From an uncultured Pelagibacteraceae bacterium (GTDB lineage Bacteria > Pseudomonadota > Alphaproteobacteria > Pelagibacterales > Pelagibacteraceae): a stretch of DNA of 57,500 nt. Position numbers and translations under genes: made by a program. The DNA is taken from the NCBI GenBank assembly GCA_902529715.1, contig CABZXL010000002.1, forward strand, positions 1 through 57,500, read 5' to 3'. Below, one piece after another: positions 40,056 through 50,058 of this stretch. A model generated the notes under the pieces. It had not been told where the DNA came from. It did not search any database and worked only from the letters and a program-made list of their open reading frames with translations. Position 1 is the stretch's first letter. Each line of letters opens with the position of its first letter.

Positions 40056-41747
40056 CTAAATATTCTTATATATCCAATTTAAATTTTGAATAGTCTGTTG
40101 ATCTAATAAATTCCAGCAATCAAAAATTAGTTTATTATTTTTGCTACTATTAAATTTCAAATTTAGTTGAATCATTTTTGGATAATCGGGGTGATAATTT
40201 GCAACTATTATTACATCGCTACTATTCATAAAATTTTTATTATTAATCAAATATTTTGAATACTTAAATTTTGTTTTTTTTAACTCTCTATACATTACAT
40301 CATAAAATTTAACTTTATGATTTTTTTTAATCAATTTTTTTGCAAGCTCTATGGAAGGTGAATTTCTTAAGTCAATTGTTTCTGGTAAACCTTTGAATGT
40401 GATACCAAAAATCATGATATTTAAATTTTTCTTATTAGATTTATATTTTTGAAAATTTTTAATGACATTAAAAACTTCATTAATAGAATTATCATTTATT
40501 AATCTAGAATTTTTTGCCAATAAATATCCATTTTTTTTAGTTCCTAAAAGTTTTGAAAATAAGAAGGGATCTTTGGGTAAACAATAACCACCTACGCCCA
40601 TGCTTGGCTTTGCTATTAAATTTCTTGGATAACCAAAATTTGCTTTTTCTATCAAATTACTTCCACTTAGACCATAGATGGATGAAATTCTTGAGATCTC
40701 ATTTGAAAAAGCAAATGATAAATCTCTATAAGAGTTTGATGCAAGTTTTATAATCTCTCCTTCCTCTAAACTCTCTAACTCAATAATTGATTTGAATGCT
40801 TTAGAGCAGAATTCTAATGCCATCTCTCTACATTTTTTTGTAAAACCTGATACTATTTGTGGAACATTTTCTAATTCGTATAGAGCATTACCCTCAATTA
40901 TTCTTTCAGGTAAAAAAGAAAAATAAAAATCTACGCCACATTTTAGTTTTGAATATTTCTCTAATAATTTTATAACTACTTTTCTGCTCGTTCCAACCTG
41001 GACAGTTCCTCTGAGAATTACAAGATCGTTTTTTACAATTTTTTTTCCAATACTTTTAGATATTTGAATTAAATTTTTATTTGAAACTAAACTATTTTTT
41101 TTAATTTCAGACCCCAAACAAATAATATAAATTTGAGATTTTACATTATTTAGATTATTAGATAATTGAAGGTTTTTATTTTTTATATTTTTTTGTAAAG
41201 CTTTATCTAAATTTTTTTCATAAAAATCTAGTTTATTTTTCTTAATATTCTTAATTTTTTGCTTATCAATTTCTATACCTTTTAAATGAGAAAAATTTTT
41301 TAATAAATGCACCGTCAATGGCAAACCTACATGTCCCATACCAATAACTGTTATTTCTTTAAAAAAAGAATTATTTTCGATTTCTTCAATATTCTTAATA
41401 CTTGTAATCTCTTTATTTTTATCCAGAATAATTAATTGGTCTATTTTTTTTAATTTTTTTTTAATTTTTCTTTCATCCAAATAAGAGTTTATTTTATTAT
41501 TTAAATTTTTCTCTGAAACTATTATGGGGGAAATATTTAAAAATTTATTAACATCAGCATATCTTCCAAATTTTAGTAAGATTCTTCTTAAATCTCCCAA
41601 GGTTAAAATACCCTTAATTCTTTTTTTTTTATTAAAACTAATTGCTAAATTTGTAAAATTTAACTCCTTCGATTTTAATTCAAATCTTTGTGCTAATTCT
41701 TTTGCATTACAATTTTTGGGTATAATTATAAAATTTGGCTTGATCAT
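40056..41747 (-). CDS. N-terminal CBS-pair fused to UDP-sugar dehydrogenase (WecC/TviB type)
   Basis: N-term FNKKKRIKGILTLGDLRRILLKFGRYADV (CBS-like); then EITVIGMGHVGLPLTVHLL; RGTVQVGTSRKV; FSFLPERIIEGNALYELENVPQIVSG; GVGGYCLPKDPF. Confidence 0.88.
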   Translation of the reverse strand: MIKPNFIIIPKNCNAKELAQRFELKSKELNFTNLAISFNKKKRIKGILTLGDLRRILLKFGRYADVNKFLNISPIIVSEKNLNNKINSYLDERKIKKKLKKIDQLIILDKNKEITSIKNIEEIENNSFFKEITVIGMGHVGLPLTVHLLKNFSHLKGIEIDKQKIKNIKKNKLDFYEKNLDKALQKNIKNKNLQLSNNLNNVKSQIYIICLGSEIKKNSLVSNKNLIQISKSIGKKIVKNDLVILRGTVQVGTSRKVVIKLLEKYSKLKCGVDFYFSFLPERIIEGNALYELENVPQIVSGFTKKCREMALEFCSKAFKSIIELESLEEGEIIKLASNSYRDLSFAFSNEISRISSIYGLSGSNLIEKANFGYPRNLIAKPSMGVGGYCLPKDPFLFSKLLGTKKNGYLLAKNSRLINDNSINEVFNVIKNFQKYKSNKKNLNIMIFGITFKGLPETIDLRNSPSIELAKKLIKKNHKVKFYDVMYRELKKTKFKYSKYLINNKNFMNSSDVIIVANYHPDYPKMIQLNLKFNSSKNNKLIFDCWNLLDQQTIQNLNWIYKNI

Positions 41748-42734
41748 TTAAATTATGGGCACTTCCTCCCAATTATATATTGGTTTTTTTTCCTGATTTT
41801 TAAAAGACGCAAATCTACCTCTGTAATAATCTCTATTTAATATTTCATCTTCGGATAAATTTCTTTTAATTTTTCCCGATAAAATATTTAAATTTAATTT
41901 ACACTTTTTTTCTAGGTAATACTTTTGATCTGATTTTGAAAGATTCACAAAATCAACAATTGTTCTAATGTCTGAAGGCAAAATTGAAACTGGACCGTCT
42001 TTAGATGAATCTCTTTCGAGAATTCTAATATGTCTCTCAATCAAATTTCCTCCAAAATAAATCGAAGCGAGTGACGCTAAATTTTTTGTTTTTTCATCTG
42101 ACAAAGAGTGATCTGAATATCCTACACTAGAACAAAATTTTTTTAGAAATTTTATTCTCGATAAATTGATTTGATTAATTGGTGTTGGATAAATAGTTAC
42201 ACAATGTAACAGTGAAAAATTTGACTTATTTTTATCTAATATTCTTGATGCAAGTTCAATTTCATCATCATAAGTTGCACCAGTAGATACAATTATTTGC
42301 TTAAATTTATTTTTCATGTCTCTAAGTAATTGAAATGATGCACAATCATAACTGGCAACTTTTACAATTTTAAAACCTAAATTGTATATATCTTGAATAT
42401 GTTCTCTAGCAAAACAAGTTATTGCCGGCTCAACATTATTTTTTTCACATAATCGAACAAATCTTTCAAACTCTTTATAGTTTAATTCAAGTTTCTTTAA
42501 CCTTTTCTTTTCTTTGATGTAAGGTCTGCAAATAATTTTTTTTTTATTTTTCTCAAAATAACCTTTTTCAAACTTCGGTCGGTAGGTAAGATTTTTTGCA
42601 TAAATATATTGTAACTTTATTATTCTTGCACCATTAAAAGCACATTCATGAACCATCTTTTCCACATTTTTAAATTTACCATTATGATTTTGGCAAAGTT
42701 CTGCAATATATGTAAAATTATTCTTTTTATTCAT
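41748..42734 (-). CDS. neuB: N-acetylneuraminate/nonulosonate synthase
   Basis: FTYIAELCQNHNGKFKNVEKMVHECAFNGARIIKLQYIYAKNL; HCVTIYPTPINQINLSRI; VGYSDHSL; ERHI. Confidence 0.92.
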   Translation of the reverse strand: MNKKNNFTYIAELCQNHNGKFKNVEKMVHECAFNGARIIKLQYIYAKNLTYRPKFEKGYFEKNKKKIICRPYIKEKKRLKKLELNYKEFERFVRLCEKNNVEPAITCFAREHIQDIYNLGFKIVKVASYDCASFQLLRDMKNKFKQIIVSTGATYDDEIELASRILDKNKSNFSLLHCVTIYPTPINQINLSRIKFLKKFCSSVGYSDHSLSDEKTKNLASLASIYFGGNLIERHIRILERDSSKDGPVSILPSDIRTIVDFVNLSKSDQKYYLEKKCKLNLNILSGKIKRNLSEDEILNRDYYRGRFASFKNQEKKPIYNWEEVPII

Positions 42735-42839
42735 TTAAAGTTTTTTTGAAATTTAGCAAATTATTTTCATATTATTTTCTTTTAAAATTATAATCAATTC
42801 CTATTTCTAAAATTTTACTTATTAGACTAAGCAGATCTT

Positions 42840-43550
42840 TTATAGATAAGTTTTATGTTTTAATTTTGACTTAAGTAAAATTAGATCGTCAATAGTATCA
42901 ATATTAATACACTCTGCACCTTTTAAAATCATTCCATAACACCTTTTTCCTACTAAAGATTTAAATTTAATAAATGAGTCTCGCTTGATTAAGTAGATCG
43001 AACCTGATCTTATATATACTTTAGCTAAATCTTGTCTGGGTTTCATATTTTCTTTTTTTTTGTTTAAAAAATTTACCAGCAATCTTTTTTTAAATTTCTT
43101 CATTCGTTCAGGATGATAGGCACCAACTTCGGCAACGGTTACCAGGCTATCAAAAAATTTACTTTCTAAAATCTTAAAACCTTTTATAATTTTATTAGAA
43201 TCTCTTATTGGACACGTTGGTTGTAAAAGTAGAATACCTTTGTATAGCTTGTTTTCATTTTTTTCTTTTTTTTCTAACTCATATTTAACAACATCATAAG
43301 TTATAGATCTATCTCTCGAAAGATTTTTGGGCCTGTATCCTGTAAATTCAATGTGGTTTTTTTTACAAAATTTCAAAATTCTTTTATCGTCAGAACTTAA
43401 GACAATATCACAGTATTTTTTTAATTTCTTCGCAGTGTCTATTGAATATTGAATTAAAGGTTTACCATTAATTTTAATAAAATTTTTATCCTTAACTCCT
43501 TTTGACCCAGATCTTGCTGGAATAATACATAAATATTTTTTTTTTAACAT
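42840..43550 (-). CDS. neuA: CMP-N-acetylneuraminate cytidylyltransferase-like
   Basis: KKYLCIIPARSGSKGVKDKNFIKINGKPLIQYSIDTAKKL; LLQPTCPIRDSNKI; CINIDTIDDLILLKSKL. Confidence 0.92.
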   Translation of the reverse strand: MLKKKYLCIIPARSGSKGVKDKNFIKINGKPLIQYSIDTAKKLKKYCDIVLSSDDKRILKFCKKNHIEFTGYRPKNLSRDRSITYDVVKYELEKKEKNENKLYKGILLLQPTCPIRDSNKIIKGFKILESKFFDSLVTVAEVGAYHPERMKKFKKRLLVNFLNKKKENMKPRQDLAKVYIRSGSIYLIKRDSFIKFKSLVGKRCYGMILKGAECINIDTIDDLILLKSKLKHKTYL

Positions 43551-43551
43551 A

Positions 43552-45288
43552 TTATGATTGATTTCTTAGAAATAAATCTAAATTGATAATTTGCCAAAGT
43601 TTAAATGAGTTTTTTTGTTTTAAGCTAAAAAAATTATTTATAAAATCAACAGTCTTTCTTTTATCAAAATAATCCTCATATATTGGACTTTCATTCTTAA
43701 TTTTTTCCAAATAATTATGCATTAATTTTTTATACATCCATTCTGTTTGTGGGCTGTTAATATGTCTCTTTTTTTTTATCTTATAATTTCGAACCAATTT
43801 CCTTAATAAAATTTTGTTTTTATGATCATTTATCAAATTATTTTTTTTTAAATCGAATGATGTTTCAATTAATTCGTGGTCTAAAAAAGGATATCTCAAC
43901 TCAATAGAATTATACATACTATATCTATCGGAAAATCGAAAATTTCTTGGTAGCTTATTATAAACTATATCAAGGTACCTTTGATTATGAATACTAGATT
44001 TAGATGGTACAGATATTTCTTTTGAATAATTTAAAGTTTTTTTTATAAATTTTTCTTTAATTATATTACTGCTATCAGTGATAGTTCCATCTATATGCTT
44101 TGTAAAATAACTTTTATTTATTTTTGAAAATTTAAATTTTAGTGGCAATAGATACTTTGAATAACCACCAAAAACTTCATCAGCTCCATCAGCATTAAAA
44201 GCAACTCTAAAGTTTTTTCTTTGAGCATATTTCAACAACTCTCCCAAAAAAAATACATTTGGTCCACCCCACGGACTCTCTTGTTGCAAATCGACTATTT
44301 TTAATTTGTTTAAAAATTGTTCACAGCTAAATCTTATTTTTTTATGATTAATTTTTTTCATTGCAGCGGATTTTTGAATTTTGGAAATTTCATCCTTAGT
44401 ATTTGAATAAAAACCAAAAGAAAGAAATAATTCTAAATTTTTGTCATTTTCTAAAAGTAAATCTGTTAAAACAAAAGAATCTAAACCTGATGATAAAAAT
44501 GCAGTAGATTTTACATCAGATCTAGAATAAATAGTTTTAATTTCATCAATTCTAGAATAAATTTTCTCTATAACAGAATTCTGTTTAATTTTTTTTGAAC
44601 TATTTTCTTTATTTTTAATTACATCAAACAATGACCAATATTTTTTCTTACTGTAAGTATTATCATTGTTAAATTCATAAATATATCCGGGTTCAATTTG
44701 TTTAATGTCTTTAAAAAATGTATTTTCCTTATTTTCATATAAAGAATAAATTAAATAATCTGAAAGAACTTTTGTGTTTATATTAAATGATATTAATTTT
44801 CGTAGCGGCTTAATTTCTGAAGATAAATACAAATTTTTATTTTTTATCAAGTAATATAATGGTTTAATACCAAGTCTATCCCTAACACAAAAAAGTTTTT
44901 TTTTACGATTATCCCACAAAACGATTGAAAACATTCCTGTCAATTTTTTGAAACAATTTTCTCCCCATTTTAAATATGCAGCCAATATGACCTCTGTATC
45001 GCAGTCAGTTTGAAATCTATAATCTTTTGATGAAATTTCTTTTTTTAGCTCAATATAATTATAAATCATTCCATTAAATAATAAACTTACATTTTTATAG
45101 GAGAATGGCTGATTGGCTTTATCTGAAAGATCTACAATTTTTAACCTATTATGACCAAATATTAAATTTGGACTGATCTTTTTAATAGTCATGTCATCAG
45201 GACCTCTATGTTTGAGATCGTTAACTAATCCATTTATATTTTTAAATTCGCTGGAATTTTTGCCAAAAATTACTGAAATACCACACAT
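43552..45288 (-). CDS. asnB: Asparagine synthase (glutamine-hydrolysing) family amidotransferase
   Basis: MCGISVIFGKNSSEF; LKHRGPDDM; LLFNGMIYNYIELK; AFLSSGLDSFVLTDLL. Confidence 0.92.
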   Translation of the reverse strand: MCGISVIFGKNSSEFKNINGLVNDLKHRGPDDMTIKKISPNLIFGHNRLKIVDLSDKANQPFSYKNVSLLFNGMIYNYIELKKEISSKDYRFQTDCDTEVILAAYLKWGENCFKKLTGMFSIVLWDNRKKKLFCVRDRLGIKPLYYLIKNKNLYLSSEIKPLRKLISFNINTKVLSDYLIYSLYENKENTFFKDIKQIEPGYIYEFNNDNTYSKKKYWSLFDVIKNKENSSKKIKQNSVIEKIYSRIDEIKTIYSRSDVKSTAFLSSGLDSFVLTDLLLENDKNLELFLSFGFYSNTKDEISKIQKSAAMKKINHKKIRFSCEQFLNKLKIVDLQQESPWGGPNVFFLGELLKYAQRKNFRVAFNADGADEVFGGYSKYLLPLKFKFSKINKSYFTKHIDGTITDSSNIIKEKFIKKTLNYSKEISVPSKSSIHNQRYLDIVYNKLPRNFRFSDRYSMYNSIELRYPFLDHELIETSFDLKKNNLINDHKNKILLRKLVRNYKIKKKRHINSPQTEWMYKKLMHNYLEKIKNESPIYEDYFDKRKTVDFINNFFSLKQKNSFKLWQIINLDLFLRNQS

Positions 45289-45372
45289 TAAGTTAATTTA
45301 TATAGACTTAAATCTGTTAAAAATTAATATCATTTAAATACATTCTTTTGTATTTATGTACAACATAAATTA

Positions 45373-46539
45373 ATGAAAACCAAAGACTTAAATAACCTAG
45401 TTAATAAAATTTATAAGATTTGTAATTTTAAGAAAACTGGTCTTCATGAACCAGTTTTTTCTCAAGAAGAGATAAAATCTTTAAAAAAAAGTATTCAAAG
45501 CACTATGGTATCAACCACAGGAGGGGTGGTTGATAAGTTTGAAAAAAAATTGAAAAATTTTGTAAAATCTAAACACTGTATAGCAACAATAAATGGAACA
45601 TCTGCATTGCATATATCTTTGCTACTAGTTGGAGTAAAACGTAATGATGAGGTCTTAGTTCCTCCTTTTAGTTTTGTCGCTACAGCTAACAGTATTCTAT
45701 ATTGTGATGCAATACCTCATTTTGTAGATATTAATGAAAAAAATTTGGGAATTGATCCTGATAAACTTTATAAATATCTTAAATCTATTTGTAAAAAGCA
45801 AAATGGATATTCTGTAAATAAAAAAACTGGAAATATAATTAGAGCTATAATGCCAGTACACGTTTTTGGACACCCAGCAGATATTGAAAAAATAGTTAAG
45901 ATTTCTAATCATTTTAATATTAAAATTATAGAGGATGCTGCTGAGGCACTAGGAAGTTACTATAAAAATAAACACTTAGGTACTTTTGGTGATGTTGGAA
46001 TTTTAAGTTTTAATGGAAATAAAATTATCACAACAGGAGCCGGTGGTGCAATAATTACAAATAAAAATAATTTGGCAAAAAAAGCAAGACACTTAATTGC
46101 AAATGCAAAAATTAATCATCCTTGGAATTATGAACACGATCAGATTGGTTTTAATTATAGAATGCCTAGTCTAAATGCAGCACTTGGTTGTGCACAGATA
46201 GACAAAATTAAAATCTTTTTAAAAAAAAAGAAAAATCTTTATAAAAAGTACAAGAAAGAATTAGCGCAGTTTAATAAAGATTTCATTGTTATGAATGAAC
46301 CAATTCATTCTAGAAGTAATTTCTGGTTAAACACAATAATTTTAAACAATAATAAAGGTAATCTTAAAAGGAAAATTTTAATTTCTGCTCATAAAAAAGG
46401 TATTAGATTAAGACCAATATGGAATCCAATAAATACATTTAAACATTTTAAAAAATATCCAAAAATGAATTTATCTAATGTAGATAAATTTAAAGATAGA
46501 ATAATCAATCTTCCTAGTGGACTAAATATATTAAAATGA
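45373..46539 (+). CDS. legC: DegT/DnrJ/EryC1 aminotransferase (LegC-like)
   Basis: HCIATINGTSALHISLLLVGVKRNDEVLVPPFSFVATANSILYCDAIPHFVDI; IIEDAAEALGS; ILSFNGNKIITTGAGG (PLP Lys). Confidence 0.88.
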   Translation: MKTKDLNNLVNKIYKICNFKKTGLHEPVFSQEEIKSLKKSIQSTMVSTTGGVVDKFEKKLKNFVKSKHCIATINGTSALHISLLLVGVKRNDEVLVPPFSFVATANSILYCDAIPHFVDINEKNLGIDPDKLYKYLKSICKKQNGYSVNKKTGNIIRAIMPVHVFGHPADIEKIVKISNHFNIKIIEDAAEALGSYYKNKHLGTFGDVGILSFNGNKIITTGAGGAIITNKNNLAKKARHLIANAKINHPWNYEHDQIGFNYRMPSLNAALGCAQIDKIKIFLKKKKNLYKKYKKELAQFNKDFIVMNEPIHSRSNFWLNTIILNNNKGNLKRKILISAHKKGIRLRPIWNPINTFKHFKKYPKMNLSNVDKFKDRIINLPSGLNILK

Positions 46540-47552
46540 AAAAATTAAGAACTTGTATCATAGCTGAAGCTGGAGTTAATCATAATGGTAGTCTTAAAAC
46601 AGCTGCTAAAATGATAAGAATGGCTGCAAAAATAGGAGCTGATGTTATTAAATTTCAGGCATTTGATGTTAATGAGACAATTTTAAAAAAAACAAAAAAG
46701 GCTGAATATCAAATTAAGAATACAAAAAAAGATGAAGATCAATTTGAGATGATAAAAAAACTCGAATTCAAAATTAAAGACTTTATATTTTTAAAAAAAT
46801 TATGCAAAAAATTTAATATTCAATTCATGTGTTCTGTATTTGATATTAAAACATTAAGTTTACTCAAAAAATTAAATTTAAGATGTTTTAAAATACCTTC
46901 TGGTGAAATTAATAATTATCCTCTTTTAATTGAATTAGGAAAAATGAATAAAAAGATTATTTTATCTACTGGTATGTCAACATTAAAGGAAATACAAAAC
47001 GCTTTAAAATTATTAATTAAATCTGGTACATCAAAAAAAAAAATTACCTTGCTTCATTGCCATAGTGCCTATCCAACAAATATAAATGATGTAAATTTAC
47101 TTGCGATGAATACAATAAAAAAAAAATTTAATACTGATATTGGTTATTCAGATCATACCACGGGTTTTGAGACATCTATTTGTGCAGTGGCTTTAGGAGC
47201 AAAAATTATTGAAAAACATTTTACCTTAAATAATTCAAGCAATGGACCTGACCATAAAGCCAGTCTGAATCCCAAAAATTTCAAAAAAATGATCGTAGGA
47301 ATTAGAAATTCTGAAATATTGCTAGGCTCTGCCATTAAAAAACCTCAGAAAGAAGAGATAAAAAATAAAAAATTTGTGAGAAAATCTTTTGTTGCTATTT
47401 CAAATATAAAAAAAAATGAAATATTGAATTCAAAAAATATTTCACTTAAAAGACCTGGAACTGGTATTCAGGGAAATAAATGGTTTAAGATTTTGAATAA
47501 AAAATCATCTAGATCATACAAGGCTGGAGATTTAATAACTGAAAAAATATGA
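46536..47552 (+). CDS. legI: Nonulosonate (legionaminate-type) synthase, NeuB family with SAF domain
   Basis: TCIIAEAGVNHNGSLKTAAKMIRMAAKIGADVIKFQAF; HCHSAYPTNINDVNLLAM; IGYSDHTTG; GPDHKASL; C-term KNISLKRPGTGIQ. Confidence 0.92.
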   Translation: MKKLRTCIIAEAGVNHNGSLKTAAKMIRMAAKIGADVIKFQAFDVNETILKKTKKAEYQIKNTKKDEDQFEMIKKLEFKIKDFIFLKKLCKKFNIQFMCSVFDIKTLSLLKKLNLRCFKIPSGEINNYPLLIELGKMNKKIILSTGMSTLKEIQNALKLLIKSGTSKKKITLLHCHSAYPTNINDVNLLAMNTIKKKFNTDIGYSDHTTGFETSICAVALGAKIIEKHFTLNNSSNGPDHKASLNPKNFKKMIVGIRNSEILLGSAIKKPQKEEIKNKKFVRKSFVAISNIKKNEILNSKNISLKRPGTGIQGNKWFKILNKKSSRSYKAGDLITEKI

Positions 47553-48556
47553 AAAAAATATTTGTAACAGGTGCTGATGGGTTTATCGGTTCAAACTTAG
47601 TTGAAAAACTGTTGAGGAAAAATTATAAAGTAATTGCATTATCTTACTATAATTCCTTTGATGATACTGGATGGTTGAAATATTTTGATAAAAAACTTGT
47701 TAAAAACTTAAAAATTATATCAGGAGATATTAGAGATTTTAATTTTATTAATGATATAGTAAAACAGTCTGACATTGTCATTCACTTAGCAGCATTAATT
47801 GGAATTCCTTTCTCTTACAAATCAGTTAAAAACTATATGGATGTTAATATAACAGGTACATATAATGTGCTTGAGGCCTCAAAAAATAATAAAATTAAAA
47901 AATTGATTATTACCTCGACAAGTGAGGTTTATGGGTCAGCACAAAAATTACCAATAAACGAAGCTCATCCTTTAAACGCACAATCTCCATACGCGGCTAC
48001 AAAAATAGCGGCTGATCAATTAAGTTTATCGTACCATAAAGCATATGATCTTCCAGTAACTATAATTAGACCTTTTAATACCTTTGGACCTAGGCAATCA
48101 ATGAGAGCTGTAATACCAAATATAATTAATCAATTTTTAAAAAATAAAAATAAAATTTTTTTAGGTTCGATAGACACTTTTAGAGATTTTAACTATATAG
48201 AAGACATTGTTGAGGGATATATAAAAGTAATCAAAACTAAAAATAAAAAAATATTTGGTGAACAAATAAACTTAGGAACAAATAAAACTTATAGTATTAA
48301 AGAAATAGTGAATATTATCTCTTTAATCTCAAAAAAAAAAATTATATTAATCAAAAATAAGAAAGAAAGATTGAGACCAAAAAATAGTGAAGTTACTAAA
48401 CTTTTAGCAAGTAACAAAAAAGCACGTAAACTTATCGGCTATTCTCCTAAGATAGTTTCAAAAAAATCATTATCTAGTGCTCTTAAAAAAACTTTTGATT
48501 GGTACAAAACAAATCAAAATTTACCAATTTTTAAAAATGCTCACTATGTTGAGTAA
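47549..48556 (+). CDS. legB: NDP-GlcNAc 4,6-dehydratase-like SDR (LegB-like)
   Basis: KKIFVTGADGFIGSNLVEKLLRKNYKVIALSYYNSFDDTGWL; IVIHLAALIGIPFSY; TSTSEVYGSA; SPYAATKIAADQL. Confidence 0.9.
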   Translation: MKKIFVTGADGFIGSNLVEKLLRKNYKVIALSYYNSFDDTGWLKYFDKKLVKNLKIISGDIRDFNFINDIVKQSDIVIHLAALIGIPFSYKSVKNYMDVNITGTYNVLEASKNNKIKKLIITSTSEVYGSAQKLPINEAHPLNAQSPYAATKIAADQLSLSYHKAYDLPVTIIRPFNTFGPRQSMRAVIPNIINQFLKNKNKIFLGSIDTFRDFNYIEDIVEGYIKVIKTKNKKIFGEQINLGTNKTYSIKEIVNIISLISKKKIILIKNKKERLRPKNSEVTKLLASNKKARKLIGYSPKIVSKKSLSSALKKTFDWYKTNQNLPIFKNAHYVE

Positions 48557-48568
48557 GAATTCTTAACA

Positions 48569-49264
48569 ATGACCATGTTAACTTTAATTTGTGCTCGTGG
48601 AAATTCAAAAGGTATTAAAAATAAAAATATAAAACTTTTTAATAAAAAACCATTAATATATTATTCAATTAAACAAGCTCTAAGATCTAAATACATAAAG
48701 GAAGTATTTGTATCCACCGACTCAAACACGATTGCAAAGCATGCCAAAAAATTTGGAGCAAAAGTTGAATTTATTAGATCTCGAAATTTATCTCATGACA
48801 AAACACCTGAAATAGCAGTTTGGAAAGATGCAATCAAAAAAATTCAAAAAATTAAAAAAAAAAAATACTCACATATTTGTGTAATTTCTGCAACATCACC
48901 TTTAAGACAAACATCGGATATAGATAAATCTATAAGAATTTATAGAAAGAATAAAATTGACGGAGTATTGTGCATAACAAAATCCTCAAAAAATCCATAT
49001 TTTAATATGGTAAAATTATCTAAAAATAAGATCAAACCTTTAATGCTTAATAAAAAAAAAATTTTTACAAGACAAAAAGCTCCTGGAACTTTTGATATTA
49101 CAACGATCGCATATGTAATGAGTTCAAATTTTATATTTAAAACGAAACATATTCTAGATGGAAAATTGGCATACAACATAATTCCTAAAGAAAGATCAAT
49201 TGATATTGACGATATTATAGACTTTAAATTTGCTGAATTATTACATAAACATAAAATTAAATGA
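48569..49264 (+). CDS. legF: CMP-nonulosonate cytidylyltransferase (LegF-like)
   Basis: MTMLTLICARGNSKGIKNKNIKLFNKKPLIYYSIKQAL; VISATSPLRQTSDID. Confidence 0.88.
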   Translation: MTMLTLICARGNSKGIKNKNIKLFNKKPLIYYSIKQALRSKYIKEVFVSTDSNTIAKHAKKFGAKVEFIRSRNLSHDKTPEIAVWKDAIKKIQKIKKKKYSHICVISATSPLRQTSDIDKSIRIYRKNKIDGVLCITKSSKNPYFNMVKLSKNKIKPLMLNKKKIFTRQKAPGTFDITTIAYVMSSNFIFKTKHILDGKLAYNIIPKERSIDIDDIIDFKFAELLHKHKIK

Positions 49265-50058
49265 AAAAGTTTCTTAAGAAAAAATACAACTACAAAAATA
49301 AGAATGTTCTAATTACAGGAGGTTTGGGCAAAATTGGTTTTAAATTAAGTAAAATATTATATGAAGAAGGAGCAAATTTAGCAATTACTGATTATATTAG
49401 TAAAAATGCAGATCTCAAGAAAATCAAAAATTTTACAAATAAAAATAGAGTCTCTTTTTTTAATTGTGACCTTTCATCTGCTTTAGATAGAAAAAAACTG
49501 TTTGTTGATATTAAAAAAAAATTTAAAAAAATAGATATCCTAATCAACAATGCAGCTTTGACAGGTGATAAATTTGGAAAAATTGAAAAAGATTTTGAAA
49601 AACAAGATTATAAAATTTGGAATAAAGAACTACAAGTAAACTTAATTTCTGTGATTGAGATAATCCAAAAATTAAAAAAACTTATTTTAAAATCAAAAAG
49701 TCCAACTATAATAAATTTATCCTCAATATATGGTATTCAAAAACCAGATTTTGAGATTTATAAAGGCACTAGCATGAAAAACCAAATAGGGTACTCAATT
49801 TCAAAAGCAGGGTTAATACAACTCACTAAATGGTTTGCCGCTTACCTGGCTCCAAAAGTAAGAGTAAATTGTATATCGCCAGGAGGAATTATAAGAAACC
49901 AACCAAAAAATTTTGTTAATTCCTATAAAAAAAATACTTTATTAAAAAGAATGGCTACAGAGGAAGACATCATAAGTGGTATTTTGTTTTTAGCTTCTGA
50001 TGGATCTGAATATATCACTGGTCAAAATATAATTATTGATGGTGGTTGGGCCAATTAA
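49261..50058 (+). CDS. SDR oxidoreductase (PtmA-like)
   Basis: KNVLITGGLGKIGFKLSKILYEEGANLAITD; DILINNAALTGDKFG; GYSISKAGLIQLTKWFAAYLAPKVRVNCISPGG. Confidence 0.88.
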   Translation: MKKFLKKKYNYKNKNVLITGGLGKIGFKLSKILYEEGANLAITDYISKNADLKKIKNFTNKNRVSFFNCDLSSALDRKKLFVDIKKKFKKIDILINNAALTGDKFGKIEKDFEKQDYKIWNKELQVNLISVIEIIQKLKKLILKSKSPTIINLSSIYGIQKPDFEIYKGTSMKNQIGYSISKAGLIQLTKWFAAYLAPKVRVNCISPGGIIRNQPKNFVNSYKKNTLLKRMATEEDIISGILFLASDGSEYITGQNIIIDGGWAN

